Notes under the pieces: generated by a model
Seen by the model: the letters and a program-made list of their open reading frames with translations, nothing else
The model's database searches: none
What the model was told of the DNA's origin: nothing
Made by a program: the position numbers and the translations under genes
Shown here: piece by piece, positions 23,591 to 31,340 of the stretch
Position numbering within the stretch: the first letter of the stretch is position 1
How the letters are laid out: every line of letters starts with the position of its first letter
Origin: Neorhizobium vignae
GTDB lineage: Bacteria; Pseudomonadota; Alphaproteobacteria; Rhizobiales; Rhizobiaceae
Length of the DNA: 64,000 nt
Direction of reading: 5' to 3'
Assembly: GCF_000732195.1 (NCBI RefSeq)
Contig: NZ_JNNU01000024.1
Location: forward strand, 1-64,000

Positions 23591-24376
23591 TCAGCTCGGA
23601 AGCTGCCGGTAACATTCCTCGGCGACCCGGCGCAGCATGTCGCGGGAGATTTCACCGGTGACGGCGTAGCCGAGTTCGCCGTCGATCCAGTAGAAGGTCT
23701 CGACGGTGTTGGCGGAGGCGAACCGAAAACTCGTGGTGCGGTTTTCCTTGTTGCGGCCGACGAGCACGGTCAGGCGCTGGCCCGTCTGGTCCTCGTACAT
23801 GAACAGGGCGCCCGGCTTGCCGCCGACCGGCAGGAGCCGGCCGCCGACCAGTTTGAAGCCCAACGGTTGAAGGTTCGGAACCTTGAGATTGGCGATCGAC
23901 AGCCGCTTGCCGAGCCAGCTGGCGAGATGCGCTTCCTCGTTGGCGAAGACTTCGACCGGGTGGCGCACTTCGCCTGCATAGACGAGGAAGGCGTTGCGGG
24001 CCTCGCGGGGCAGGATTTCGGTATAGGCGAGCTGGATATCCGGGCGCTGGAACAGGAGCGGACCGTAGTGGCCGCCGAGGGCGCCGGCTGCGAAGATAAC
24101 AACGGCGGCCGCGACCAACGCGAAGCGGCGGGACGGCCGGGTGTTGGTGTGCGCCAAACCGCCTGTGAGGAGCTGGATATCGGTGAGTTTCGATCTTTCA
24201 TGACCGGCGAAGGCGGCGCGCAACTCGTCGTTCTGCTCCTGCCAATCGGCCACCATCTGTGCGGCGTCCGGGTTTTCGGCCAGAAAATCCTGCACACGGG
24301 CGCGGTCGGCCTCGTCCAGGAAGCCGTCGGCATAGGCGTGCAGTTCCGCTTCCGTTACGGATCTGGCTTCGGTCAT
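23591..24376 (-). CDS. Anti-sigma factor (membrane-anchored)
   Basis: This 261-residue protein has an N-terminal cytosolic part with the zinc-finger-like anti-sigma layout (VTEAELHAYADGFLDEADRARVQDFL), one membrane segment (about residues 85-102) and a periplasmic domain. The canonical His-Cys-Cys ligands are not complete, so it may be a zinc-free anti-sigma domain. It overlaps the sigma gene by an ATGA at 24373-24376, which ensures matched synthesis. It should hold the ECF sigma at the membrane until an envelope or oxidative signal frees it. Confidence 0.82.
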   Translation of the reverse strand: MTEARSVTEAELHAYADGFLDEADRARVQDFLAENPDAAQMVADWQEQNDELRAAFAGHERSKLTDIQLLTGGLAHTNTRPSRRFALVAAAVVIFAAGALGGHYGPLLFQRPDIQLAYTEILPREARNAFLVYAGEVRHPVEVFANEEAHLASWLGKRLSIANLKVPNLQPLGFKLVGGRLLPVGGKPGALFMYEDQTGQRLTVLVGRNKENRTTSFRFASANTVETFYWIDGELGYAVTGEISRDMLRRVAEECYRQLPS

Positions 24377-24933
24377 CGTGGTCTCCGCAATGGTATGACG
24401 TTTTCCTCCCGCATTTTTTCCCGCAATGTCTGGCGCGCCCGCGACAGGCGCGACATCACGGTGCCGACAGGAATATCCAGCATCTCGGCGACTTCCTGAT
24501 AGGCGTAACCTTCGACGACGACCAGCATCAGCACCGCGCGGGCCTCCTTCGGCAGGGTCTCCAGCGCCTGCACGAGCCGGTTCTTTTCCAAGGGATCGTC
24601 GGCACCCGTGCTTGCAGCCAGGCTCTCCGCCTCCTCCATGCCGACGGATGGGCGCCGCGCGATCGACCGGCGCGCGTTGAGGTGAAGATTGGTCATGATC
24701 CTGTAGGCCCAGGACTTGAAATTCGCGCCGCGCCACTGGCCGCGGCTGACCAGCGCCTTTTCGACGCAATCCTGCAACAGGTCTTCGCTCTCGGTGTCCG
24801 AGCGCGTCAGGCTGCGCGAATAGCGCCTGAGGGCGGGCAGGAGGGCGAGGATCTGCGCCTCGAAGGAAAGCGGCGCGGGAGCCTGTGCCTCACGCGCCGT
24901 TCCGGACGTGGATTGATCAGGGTTTTGCGACAT
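24373..24933 (-). CDS. ECF-type RNA polymerase sigma factor
   Basis: This is a 186-residue sigma70 of the extracytoplasmic-function class. Region 2 is seen in LPALRRYSRSLTRSDTESEDLLQDCVEKAL and FKSWAYRIMTNLHLNARR. Region 4 is LPKEARAVLMLVVVEGYAYQEVAEMLDIPVGTVMSRLSRARQTLR. There is no region 1 or 3. Its start overlaps the end of the upstream secreted-protein gene by 17 bp, and it is followed by its anti-sigma factor. The three genes form one operon behind a GGAATAA/GTCTT-type promoter that this sigma may itself recognise. Confidence 0.9.
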   Translation of the reverse strand: MSQNPDQSTSGTAREAQAPAPLSFEAQILALLPALRRYSRSLTRSDTESEDLLQDCVEKALVSRGQWRGANFKSWAYRIMTNLHLNARRSIARRPSVGMEEAESLAASTGADDPLEKNRLVQALETLPKEARAVLMLVVVEGYAYQEVAEMLDIPVGTVMSRLSRARQTLREKMREENVIPLRRPR

Positions 24934-25294
24934 CCCAAACGCCGTTCACGCCGTCGCCGGTGGTGTCGCCTTCCTTGGTGTCCTTGACCCAGTAATAGAG
25001 CGGCATGCCGTCCTTCGCCCATTGCTTGGCCCCGTCCTTGCGGGTCACGATGGAGTATGCACCATCGGCCTTCGCATCGGAAGCGGCCATGACCGGCGGC
25101 CAGTTGGTGGCGCACTTGTCGTAGCAGTTGGAGGTGCCGGGCTTGTCGTTCTTGAAGGTATAAAGCGTCATGCCCTTTTCACCGGCCAAAACGTCGCCCT
25201 TGGTCGAGGTCTTGACAGTCTTGAACGGACCGGCGGCGAAGGCGACCGAGGTCAGCGCTGCCAGCGCGAAAGGCACGAGAATGAAGGTCTTCAT
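24917..25294 (-). CDS. Secreted COG4315-type repeat protein
   Basis: This 125-residue exported protein has a signal peptide ending near residue 20 (VAFA). The rest matches the small secreted/lipoprotein family with GMTLYTFKNDKPGTSNCYDKCATNWPPV and a second copy-like block GMPLYYWVKDTKEGDTTGDGVNGVWDV (two repeats of about 45 residues). Its two Cys (in CYDKC) could form a disulphide or metal site. Such proteins are often encoded next to ECF26-like sigma genes. The biochemical role is unknown. As first gene of the operon it may be a target or sensor of the stress. Confidence 0.78.
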   Translation of the reverse strand: MKTFILVPFALAALTSVAFAAGPFKTVKTSTKGDVLAGEKGMTLYTFKNDKPGTSNCYDKCATNWPPVMAASDAKADGAYSIVTRKDGAKQWAKDGMPLYYWVKDTKEGDTTGDGVNGVWDVAKP

Positions 25295-25340
25295 GGATCG
25301 TCTCCCTGGTTGATGGCGGCCTCACATCGGCCACCAACAG

Positions 25341-25370
25341 TCAAGACACCGGTAGGGGCGGATTTATTCC
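25341..25370 (-). promoter_or_regulatory. ECF-sigma promoter of the sigma/anti-sigma operon
   Basis: On the minus strand GGAATAAA (25370-25363) is followed after 15 bp by GTCTTGA (25347-25341), about 50 bases before the first gene. GGAAT at -35 with a GTC-containing -10 is the pattern of autoregulated ECF operons in alphaproteobacteria, so I infer autoregulation. Confidence 0.6.
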
Positions 25371-25451
25371 CTCGATCCGCAAAGATTTTTCAAAAGGATG
25401 ATATTTATCTCTTCAGTGAAGTGTTTTGCCGCATGGGAAACTATTCTGGCG

Positions 25452-25931
25452 TCAGAACAGCGGGATATCCGGCTTTGTCAGCATCAGCCAGAAGATGGCG
25501 ATGACCGCGAAGAAGGCCGGGAAACCGCAGGCAAACCAGATCCGATAGAGCCGGTACCATTCCGGCGGCAGCGGCGCGGAATCTTCGTAGGTGATACGGG
25601 CGATATTGCGCAGCTTGATCTGGATCCAGACGACCGGCAGCCAGAACAGTCCCGTCACCACGTAGAGAATGAGCGACAGGGCGACCCAGCCATCCGTCAG
25701 CGACCAGCCGATGCTCCTTGCCAGCAGGTAGCCGGTGACCGGCTGCAGGACGACGGCCGTGGCGGTGAAGACGGTATCGGCCAGCACGACCGTGCCGGCG
25801 GTGTGGGCGATCAGTTTCGGATCCTCGGTCCGCCGGGCGATCACCATGAAAAAGGCGATGCCGGCGCCGGTTCCGAGCAGCACCGCGGCGCCGATCACAT
25901 GCAGGAGCCGCAACAGGCTGTCGGCATCCAT
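25452..25931 (-). CDS. DUF2269-family integral membrane protein
   Basis: This 159-residue protein has four hydrophobic segments (about residues 8-30, 45-67, 80-102, 133-152). It begins MDADSLLRLLHVIGAAVLLGTGAGIAFFMVIARRT and matches the DUF2269 family of predicted integral membrane proteins. Its conserved HVIGA and GTG features near the first helix are typical. It starts in the TGATG overlap with the upstream SDR-DoxX gene, so the two are translationally coupled. Function is not established. Confidence 0.75.
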   Translation of the reverse strand: MDADSLLRLLHVIGAAVLLGTGAGIAFFMVIARRTEDPKLIAHTAGTVVLADTVFTATAVVLQPVTGYLLARSIGWSLTDGWVALSLILYVVTGLFWLPVVWIQIKLRNIARITYEDSAPLPPEWYRLYRIWFACGFPAFFAVIAIFWLMLTKPDIPLF

Positions 25932-27211
25932 CAGCGTTCGTCCAGAATGGCGAGGGAGACGAAGGTGAGGGCGATCGACGGCAGAACCTTCACGAAGACC
26001 CCAAGCGGATCGAGCCAGAGCTGCGGTTCCAGCAGCGTGCCGCCGGCCAGATAGGCGAGACTGGTGACGATCATCCCGAGCATTGCCTTGCGGGCATGGG
26101 GACGGACGAGGACGGCAGACCCGAGCAGGATGTCGAGGAGACATGTCGCGACGGTTATCGCCATGGCGAAGGAGCCAGGGACGATGGGCGGAAATTGGGC
26201 TGCCGCGGCGCTCAGGTCGACGAGCGGGATCAGGCCGGACAGCAGCCAGAACAGCGATAGCGTGAGAATGATTGCGGGTTTCAGGAGATAGAGCCGCGCG
26301 AACCAGAGGTCCTGGACGCCGCTCGGATGGGCGGCGAGCGTCTGCGTTGCTGTGGCCAGAACGAGGCCGGGCGGTTTCGGCTTCAGGCTCCTGACGCCTT
26401 CCGACATTACGGTCATCGCCGTCGAGCGGAGCGGCGAGCGCCAGCCGAGCCGGCCGGCGAGATCGGCAGCCCAGGCAACGGGCTTGGCAAGTGGCGCCGG
26501 CAGCGGGAGGATGCGGGCAGCAGGCAAGCCGAGCCAGGCGCGATGCTGCTGGACGAGGTCCGACAGCGTCATGGTTTGTTCGGCGGCGAGATCGAGATCG
26601 CTACCGGCTGGAATGGTGCCCTCGACCGCGAGGGAAACCGCGGTCGTGACATCGTCGAGCGAGACGGTCTCGACCGGGCTTTCGCCATGGATGAGCGGCA
26701 ACGGGCCGGGAAAGCTTGCGAGCGAGCGCAGAAGTGCGGTGCCGCCATGGGCATTGCGGCCGAGGACGAGCGCCGGCCGCAGGATGACGAAGGGCAGGCC
26801 ACTTGCCGCAAGCGCCTCGTCGGCACGGCGTTTGGTGGCAAGGAAGGGCAAGCCGCTTGCGGCGCCATCGGTGCGGGCGGAGATCTGCACGATGCGCCTG
26901 CCGCCGAGTGCTTGTGCCGCCTGGTAGAGCGCCAGCATGGCCCTTTCCTGCGTCGCGGCAAGATCATCGGAAAGACCATCCTGAAGGGCGCCGGCGCAAT
27001 TGACGACGACATCCTGATCTTCGATCAGCGGATGCCAGGTGGCGGCGGAGAGTTGCGCCAGATCCGCTTTGACCCATCTGGCCGACGGCGATTTCAAGCG
27101 GGCTCTGTCCGGATTTCGCCCGAGGCCGGTTATCCGATGGCCGTCGGCGACGAGCCTTTGCAGGATCGCCGAGCCGATAAAGCCGGTTGCGCCGAGAATC
27201 AGGATTTTCAT
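25931..27211 (-). CDS. NAD(P)-binding SDR fused to a DoxX-like membrane domain
   Basis: This 426-residue fusion begins MKILILGATGFIGSAILQRL, a Rossmann NAD(P) site, and continues as an atypical SDR of the NmrA/NDUFA9-like type to about residue 290. The last 130 residues hold four membrane segments of the DoxX/DUF4267-like type (LKPAIILTLSLFWLLSGLIPL, then VATCLLDILLGSAVLV). The domain pairing suggests a membrane-bound redox or quinone-related enzyme, which is inference. It is coupled with the DUF2269 gene. Ten upstream in-frame codons are not needed. Confidence 0.78.
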   Translation of the reverse strand: MKILILGATGFIGSAILQRLVADGHRITGLGRNPDRARLKSPSARWVKADLAQLSAATWHPLIEDQDVVVNCAGALQDGLSDDLAATQERAMLALYQAAQALGGRRIVQISARTDGAASGLPFLATKRRADEALAASGLPFVILRPALVLGRNAHGGTALLRSLASFPGPLPLIHGESPVETVSLDDVTTAVSLAVEGTIPAGSDLDLAAEQTMTLSDLVQQHRAWLGLPAARILPLPAPLAKPVAWAADLAGRLGWRSPLRSTAMTVMSEGVRSLKPKPPGLVLATATQTLAAHPSGVQDLWFARLYLLKPAIILTLSLFWLLSGLIPLVDLSAAAAQFPPIVPGSFAMAITVATCLLDILLGSAVLVRPHARKAMLGMIVTSLAYLAGGTLLEPQLWLDPLGVFVKVLPSIALTFVSLAILDER

Positions 27212-27392
27212 ACGGCGATCATAGGAGGCGGTGATGAACATTGAACAGCGGCAATACCGGTGGAGCGGATAAGCGGGCAGGAAGGTTGTCGGCGGTCCTC
27301 GGACGAGGCAGGAGAGCCCTCATCCCGGCCTTTGATTCATCTTTCGTTCTTTTTCGGTTGCGCTTGGCCGCAGAATCCTGCCAAGTCCCGCC

Positions 27393-28517
27393 ATGCAATT
27401 TGCACCGCAACAGGACGAGGCCCTCAAGGCCGTTTCACAATGGCTGAAAGAGGGCCGAAGCCAGGTCTTCCGGCTGTTCGGTTATGCGGGCACGGGCAAG
27501 ACCACGCTCGCCAAACATTTCGCTGAAAATGTCGATGGCGAGGTACTGTTTGCGGCCTTCACCGGCAAGGCGGCGCAGGTTCTGCGCTCGCGCGGGGCGC
27601 GCAATGCGAAAACCATCCATTCGCTGATCTACCGGCCGCGCGGCGAGGAAGCGGTCGAGGACGACGCCGGCAAGACCTCGATCGCGCCGATGTTCTCGAT
27701 CAACCGCCAGAGCCCGGTCGCCAAGGCGGCTCTCATCATCATCGACGAATGTTCGATGGTGGACGAGGCGCTCGGCAAGGATCTGATGAGCTTCGGCACG
27801 CCGATCCTGGTGCTGGGCGATCCCGGCCAGCTGCCGCCGGTCACCGGCGGCGGGTTCTTCACCGAACAGGAGCCGGATTACCTGCTGACGGATATCCACC
27901 GTCAGGCGCGCGACAACCCGATCATCCAGCTCGCCATGAACGTGCGCGAGGGCAAGGAGATCATGTATGGCGACTACGGTACCGCCAAGGTCATCTCCCG
28001 CAACGAGGTGACGCAGCCGCTGGTGATGGAGGCGGACCAGGTTCTGGTCGGCACCAACAAGACCCGCAAGCGCTACAATCAGCGGCTCCGGGAACTGAAG
28101 GGTTTTACGGCCGACTATCCGCAATCCGGTGACAAGCTGGTCTGCCTGCGCAACGACCCGGCCAAGGGGCTGCTCAACGGTTCGCTCTGGCAGGTGATGA
28201 GCTCGTCGCGCGAAACGGTGAAGCCCGGCATCAACCTGATGATCCGGCCGGAAGACGACGACATGGATCGCGGTGCAGCCAAGATCAAGCTTCTGAAACA
28301 GGCATTCGAAGAGCAGGAAGGCGAAATCCCCTGGACAACCCGCAAGCGCTACGATGAATTCGACTACGGCTACGCGCTGACCGTCCACAAGGCGCAGGGT
28401 TCGCAGTGGAACAATGTCGTTCTGTTCGATGAAAGCTGGGCGTTTCGCGACAGCCGGGAACGCTGGCTTTATACCGCGATCACCCGTGCGGCGGAGACGC
28501 TGACCATCGTTCGATAA
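27393..28517 (+). CDS. RecD-like ATP-dependent DNA helicase (UvrD/Pif1-like)
   Basis: This 374-residue superfamily 1B helicase has Walker A GYAGTGKTT (residues 30-38), Walker B LIIIDECSMVD, motif III VLGDPGQLPPV, and the C-terminal VHKAQGSQWNNVVLFDES and YTAITRAAETL motifs of UvrD_C_2. It is much shorter than RecD or RecD2 and lacks their N-terminal domains. Similar stand-alone proteins are common in rhizobia and in phage (Dda-like). No RecB or RecC gene is nearby. It probably unwinds DNA 5' to 3' in repair or recombination, inferred from the family. Confidence 0.82.
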   Translation: MQFAPQQDEALKAVSQWLKEGRSQVFRLFGYAGTGKTTLAKHFAENVDGEVLFAAFTGKAAQVLRSRGARNAKTIHSLIYRPRGEEAVEDDAGKTSIAPMFSINRQSPVAKAALIIIDECSMVDEALGKDLMSFGTPILVLGDPGQLPPVTGGGFFTEQEPDYLLTDIHRQARDNPIIQLAMNVREGKEIMYGDYGTAKVISRNEVTQPLVMEADQVLVGTNKTRKRYNQRLRELKGFTADYPQSGDKLVCLRNDPAKGLLNGSLWQVMSSSRETVKPGINLMIRPEDDDMDRGAAKIKLLKQAFEEQEGEIPWTTRKRYDEFDYGYALTVHKAQGSQWNNVVLFDESWAFRDSRERWLYTAITRAAETLTIVR

Positions 28518-28550
28518 GAGTTTGGCGTCCGCCGAAAGTTCGCCGGCCGA

Positions 28551-29240
28551 TCAGTTCGGCACGAAACCAAGCAGCATCGCCTTGGCGACGGCCTGAAAAC
28601 GGTTGGTGGCCTGGAATTTCTGGATGATGTCATCCTCCATCCGGCGCAGGTCTTCGAATTCCAGATTGAGGGCGCGGGCAAGCCGCGGCGCCGAATAACC
28701 CTCGGCCATCAGCCCCAGGCACTGTTTCTCGATATCGCTCAGGACCAGCGACATGGGTTTTGGGCTGGCGAGCGCCTGGTTTTCCTCCTCAGCGACCAGC
28801 AGGCTTTCGATCTGCTGCATCTGCCGGCGGATGTGGGAAATGTCGGCGGTGAGCTCCCGCTTGCGCCGTGCCAGCATGTTGTGGAACATCTCGTTGGCTT
28901 CCGCCTCCGAGGTCGCGTCGGCAAGCTCCTCCATCAGTTCCTGGATGACCGCGACCGGGATACCGATTTCGCGGCAGGCATTGATGACCGCCATGCGGTG
29001 GATCTGAACGCTGTCATAGACCCGCATGCTGCCGGAGCGACGGGCGGTGATCAGGCCCTTTTCCTCGTAGAAGTGAAGCGTGCGATGGGTGACGCCGAAC
29101 AGGTCCGCCATTTCGGCGATCGCCACCGCCTGGCTGGGCATTTCAAAAGGGAGTGAAACCTGGGGGAGATAAGGGAAATTGCGGACTGCTCCCGCAAGGG
29201 GCGCGCTGTCGGTCATGGCCTGCATGATATCGCTCTGCAT
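28551..29240 (-). CDS. MerR-family regulator with a LuxR-like C-terminal helix-turn-helix
   Basis: This is a 229-residue regulator. The MerR DNA-binding domain runs from about residue 40 (AIAEMADLFGVTHRTLHFYEEKGLITARRSGSMRVYD), followed by a long coiled coil (about 105-155). The last 65 residues, LSDIEKQCLGLMAEGYSAPRLARALNLEFEDLRR...NRFQAVAKAMLLGFV, look like a LuxR/GerE HTH, with spacing of the LT-x-E, GYS-x-x-x-IA and NR-x-QAVA-x-A marks. Two DNA-binding motifs in one chain is unusual. No metal-binding Cys is visible, so it is not a typical metal sensor. The target is unknown. Confidence 0.75.
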   Translation of the reverse strand: MQSDIMQAMTDSAPLAGAVRNFPYLPQVSLPFEMPSQAVAIAEMADLFGVTHRTLHFYEEKGLITARRSGSMRVYDSVQIHRMAVINACREIGIPVAVIQELMEELADATSEAEANEMFHNMLARRKRELTADISHIRRQMQQIESLLVAEEENQALASPKPMSLVLSDIEKQCLGLMAEGYSAPRLARALNLEFEDLRRMEDDIIQKFQATNRFQAVAKAMLLGFVPN

Positions 29241-29581
29241 CGAGTTCCCTTGCGCCGAGTGTGGCGTCGTGGTCAGATATTCATCTACAGGTTGTGGCTT
29301 TGTGCCGAACCTTCTGGATGGTACCTCGGTACTGAAAATGCGGACCCGATTAGAAATGGATGGCAGAATTCGCTGTTCAAACCGTATTCCGCCGCCTTTT
29401 GGCCTGCTCAGCGAACTCTGTTGGATGTAGATTAGCTAAAACTTTAGGAAATGGTAGCCCCGGTAGCCTCGTGATTTCTCGTCCCTCAAAACTCTTTATA
29501 GGTGCATTTTCTTAAACCCGGTGGCATTGCGAAGGTGCATGGCCTAAAAGCGGATCGATTTCTCAAAGACCGGGTATTGCC
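29241..29581. other. Intergenic stretch before pdxJ
   Basis: This 341-bp region between the divergent MerR-type gene and pdxJ must hold both promoters. It is AT-richer than its surroundings, but no clear -35/-10 pair, riboswitch fold, terminator or small gene could be defended by eye. Confidence 0.4.
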
Positions 29582-30334
29582 ATGCCAACCAAGCTTTCCG
29601 TGAACCTCAATGCCGTCGCCATGCTGCGCAACCGCCGCGATCTCCCTTGGCCGAGCGTCGAGGGGCTCGGGCGCATCGCGCTCCAGGCGGGGGCTTCAGG
29701 CCTGACGGTGCATCCGCGCCCCGACCAGCGCCATATCCGCTTCACAGACCTGCCGGTTCTTCGGGCGCTGATCGACGACGAGTTTCCAGCGGCCGAGTTC
29801 AATATCGAGGGATATCCGAGCGAGGATTTCCTGACGCTCTGCGAAGCGACCCAGCCGGAGCAGGTGACGCTGGTGCCGGACGACCCAACCCAGGCCACCT
29901 CCGATCATGGGTTCGATTTCCATGCCACGCACGAGATGCTGAAGCCGATCGTGGCGCGGCTCAAGAAGGGCGGCATGCGGGTGTCGTTGTTTGCCGATGG
30001 CGACGGCGATGTCGAGGCAGTGAAGCTCGCCAGGGCGACAGGTGCCGATCGTATCGAACTCTATACCGGGCCTTATGGCGGCTGTTTCGACAATCCGGAG
30101 CGCGGCGCCGAAATCCTTGAAAAACTCGGGCGGACGGCGGATGCGGCACTTGCCGAAGGGCTCGGCGTCAATGGCGGCCACGACCTGACCGTCGCCAACC
30201 TGCCGGCATTGGTGAAGCGGATCCCGAAGCTCGCCGAGGTGTCGATCGGGCACGGTCTGACAGCGGATGCGCTCGAATACGGCATGGCGGAAACCGTGCG
30301 CCGCTTCCGCCGCGCCTGCGGCCAGGCGGTCTAG
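29582..30334 (+). CDS. pdxJ: Pyridoxine 5'-phosphate synthase
   Basis: PdxJ closes the pyridoxine ring from 1-deoxyxylulose 5-phosphate and aminoacetone phosphate in the DXP-dependent vitamin B6 pathway. The 250-residue TIM-barrel protein contains KLSVNLNAVAMLRNRR, GLTVHPRPDQRHIR, FNIEGYPSEDFL, VTLVPDD, IELYTGPYG and the C-terminal EVSIGHGLTADAL, all family blocks. The stop codon shares a CTAG with the stop of the convergent MarR-GNAT gene. Confidence 0.96.
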   Translation: MPTKLSVNLNAVAMLRNRRDLPWPSVEGLGRIALQAGASGLTVHPRPDQRHIRFTDLPVLRALIDDEFPAAEFNIEGYPSEDFLTLCEATQPEQVTLVPDDPTQATSDHGFDFHATHEMLKPIVARLKKGGMRVSLFADGDGDVEAVKLARATGADRIELYTGPYGGCFDNPERGAEILEKLGRTADAALAEGLGVNGGHDLTVANLPALVKRIPKLAEVSIGHGLTADALEYGMAETVRRFRRACGQAV

Positions 30335-31281
30335 TTCGATGACGAAAGCTTCGCCTCGCAGAGCTCCAGCTCCCAGGTCTGACCGTTGCATTCCGGCCCG
30401 AACAGGTTGTGCTTTTCCTCCGCTACGAGCTTGAAGCCCGTGGTCTCGTAGATGCGGATCGCGGCCGTCAGGCAATCGTTGGTCCAGAGCGACAGCTTCT
30501 TGTAGCCGGCGAGCGTCGAGAACTTGATGCATTGCTCGACCAGCGTCCGGCCGAGGCCAAGGCCGCGGGCGGCCGGATCGAGGTATAGGAGGCGCAGCTT
30601 GGCGGTATCGCCACCGCCATCCGCCACGACCACCGACCCGACCCGTTTGCCGTCGCGTTCGGCGATCCAGCAGCGTTCGCGGTCGGGATTGAAGTTGGCG
30701 ATGAATTTGCCGGCGACCTCGGCGACCAGCCCTTCGAACCTGTCGTTCCAGCCGTATTCCCGCGCATAGGCGACTGCCTGTGCTTCGATGAGCCAGCCCA
30801 TGTCGCCGATCCGGTGTGGACGGATGACGACCGGTGGGGAGGGGGCGGCCGATTGCGGTTCGAGAATGGTGCGGATCGCCTGCATCGAACCGATCAATTT
30901 TTGATGGCCGAGCGCATCCACTTCCCTGAGATCTCTGGCGATCTGCTGGCGGGAGCGTTCGCCGAGCGTCTCGTATTCGGCGTGTCCCTTGTCGGTGACA
31001 ATGAGGATCTGGCTGCGTTTGTCTTGCGGATCCGGCTCGCTGTCGATGAAGCCCGCCTCGCGGAACTTTTTGAGGAGCCGGCTGAGATAGGCTGGATCGA
31101 GACCTAGATCGCGGTTGAGTTCGGTCGCAGAAACCCGTTTGCGGGCGCCCATTTCGTAAAGGATGCGCGCCTCGGTCAGCGTGTAGTCGGTGTCGAGATA
31201 GCCCTTGGCGAGAATGCCAAGCTTGTTGGTGTAGAAACGGTTGAAGGCGCGAACGGCGTCGAGAACGGCAGGATCGGTCAT
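30331..31281 (-). CDS. MarR-family regulator fused to a GNAT acetyltransferase
   Basis: This 316-residue fusion has a MarR winged-helix domain (about 1-145: YTLTEARILYEMGARKRVSATELNRDLGLDPAYLSRLLKKFREAGFI...DKRSQILIVTDKG). A GNAT domain follows (about 152-310: LRLLYLDPAARGLGLGRTLVEQCI, the acetyl-CoA loop, then LWTNDCLTAAIRIYETTGFKLV). Such MarR-GNAT proteins recur in alphaproteobacteria; substrates are mostly unknown. A perfect 23-bp palindrome lies 36 bp upstream of the start and is the likely self-operator. Its stop overlaps that of pdxJ. Confidence 0.86.
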   Translation of the reverse strand: MTDPAVLDAVRAFNRFYTNKLGILAKGYLDTDYTLTEARILYEMGARKRVSATELNRDLGLDPAYLSRLLKKFREAGFIDSEPDPQDKRSQILIVTDKGHAEYETLGERSRQQIARDLREVDALGHQKLIGSMQAIRTILEPQSAAPSPPVVIRPHRIGDMGWLIEAQAVAYAREYGWNDRFEGLVAEVAGKFIANFNPDRERCWIAERDGKRVGSVVVADGGGDTAKLRLLYLDPAARGLGLGRTLVEQCIKFSTLAGYKKLSLWTNDCLTAAIRIYETTGFKLVAEEKHNLFGPECNGQTWELELCEAKLSSSN

Positions 31282-31316
31282 CGGCAGAATCTCCTATGCG
31301 AAGATTCTGTCCAATA

Positions 31317-31339
31317 TTTACTTGACTGAGTCAAGTAAA
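31317..31339. promoter_or_regulatory. Perfect 11-bp inverted repeat, likely MarR operator
   Basis: TTTACTTGACT (31317-31327) and AGTCAAGTAAA (31329-31339) are exact inverted repeats around one central G. The site lies upstream of the MarR-GNAT start and just past the end of the racemase-like gene, on the same strand. It contains TTGACT, which could be a -35 hexamer, so a dimer bound here would block the promoter. Confidence 0.7.
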
Positions 31340-31340
31340 G

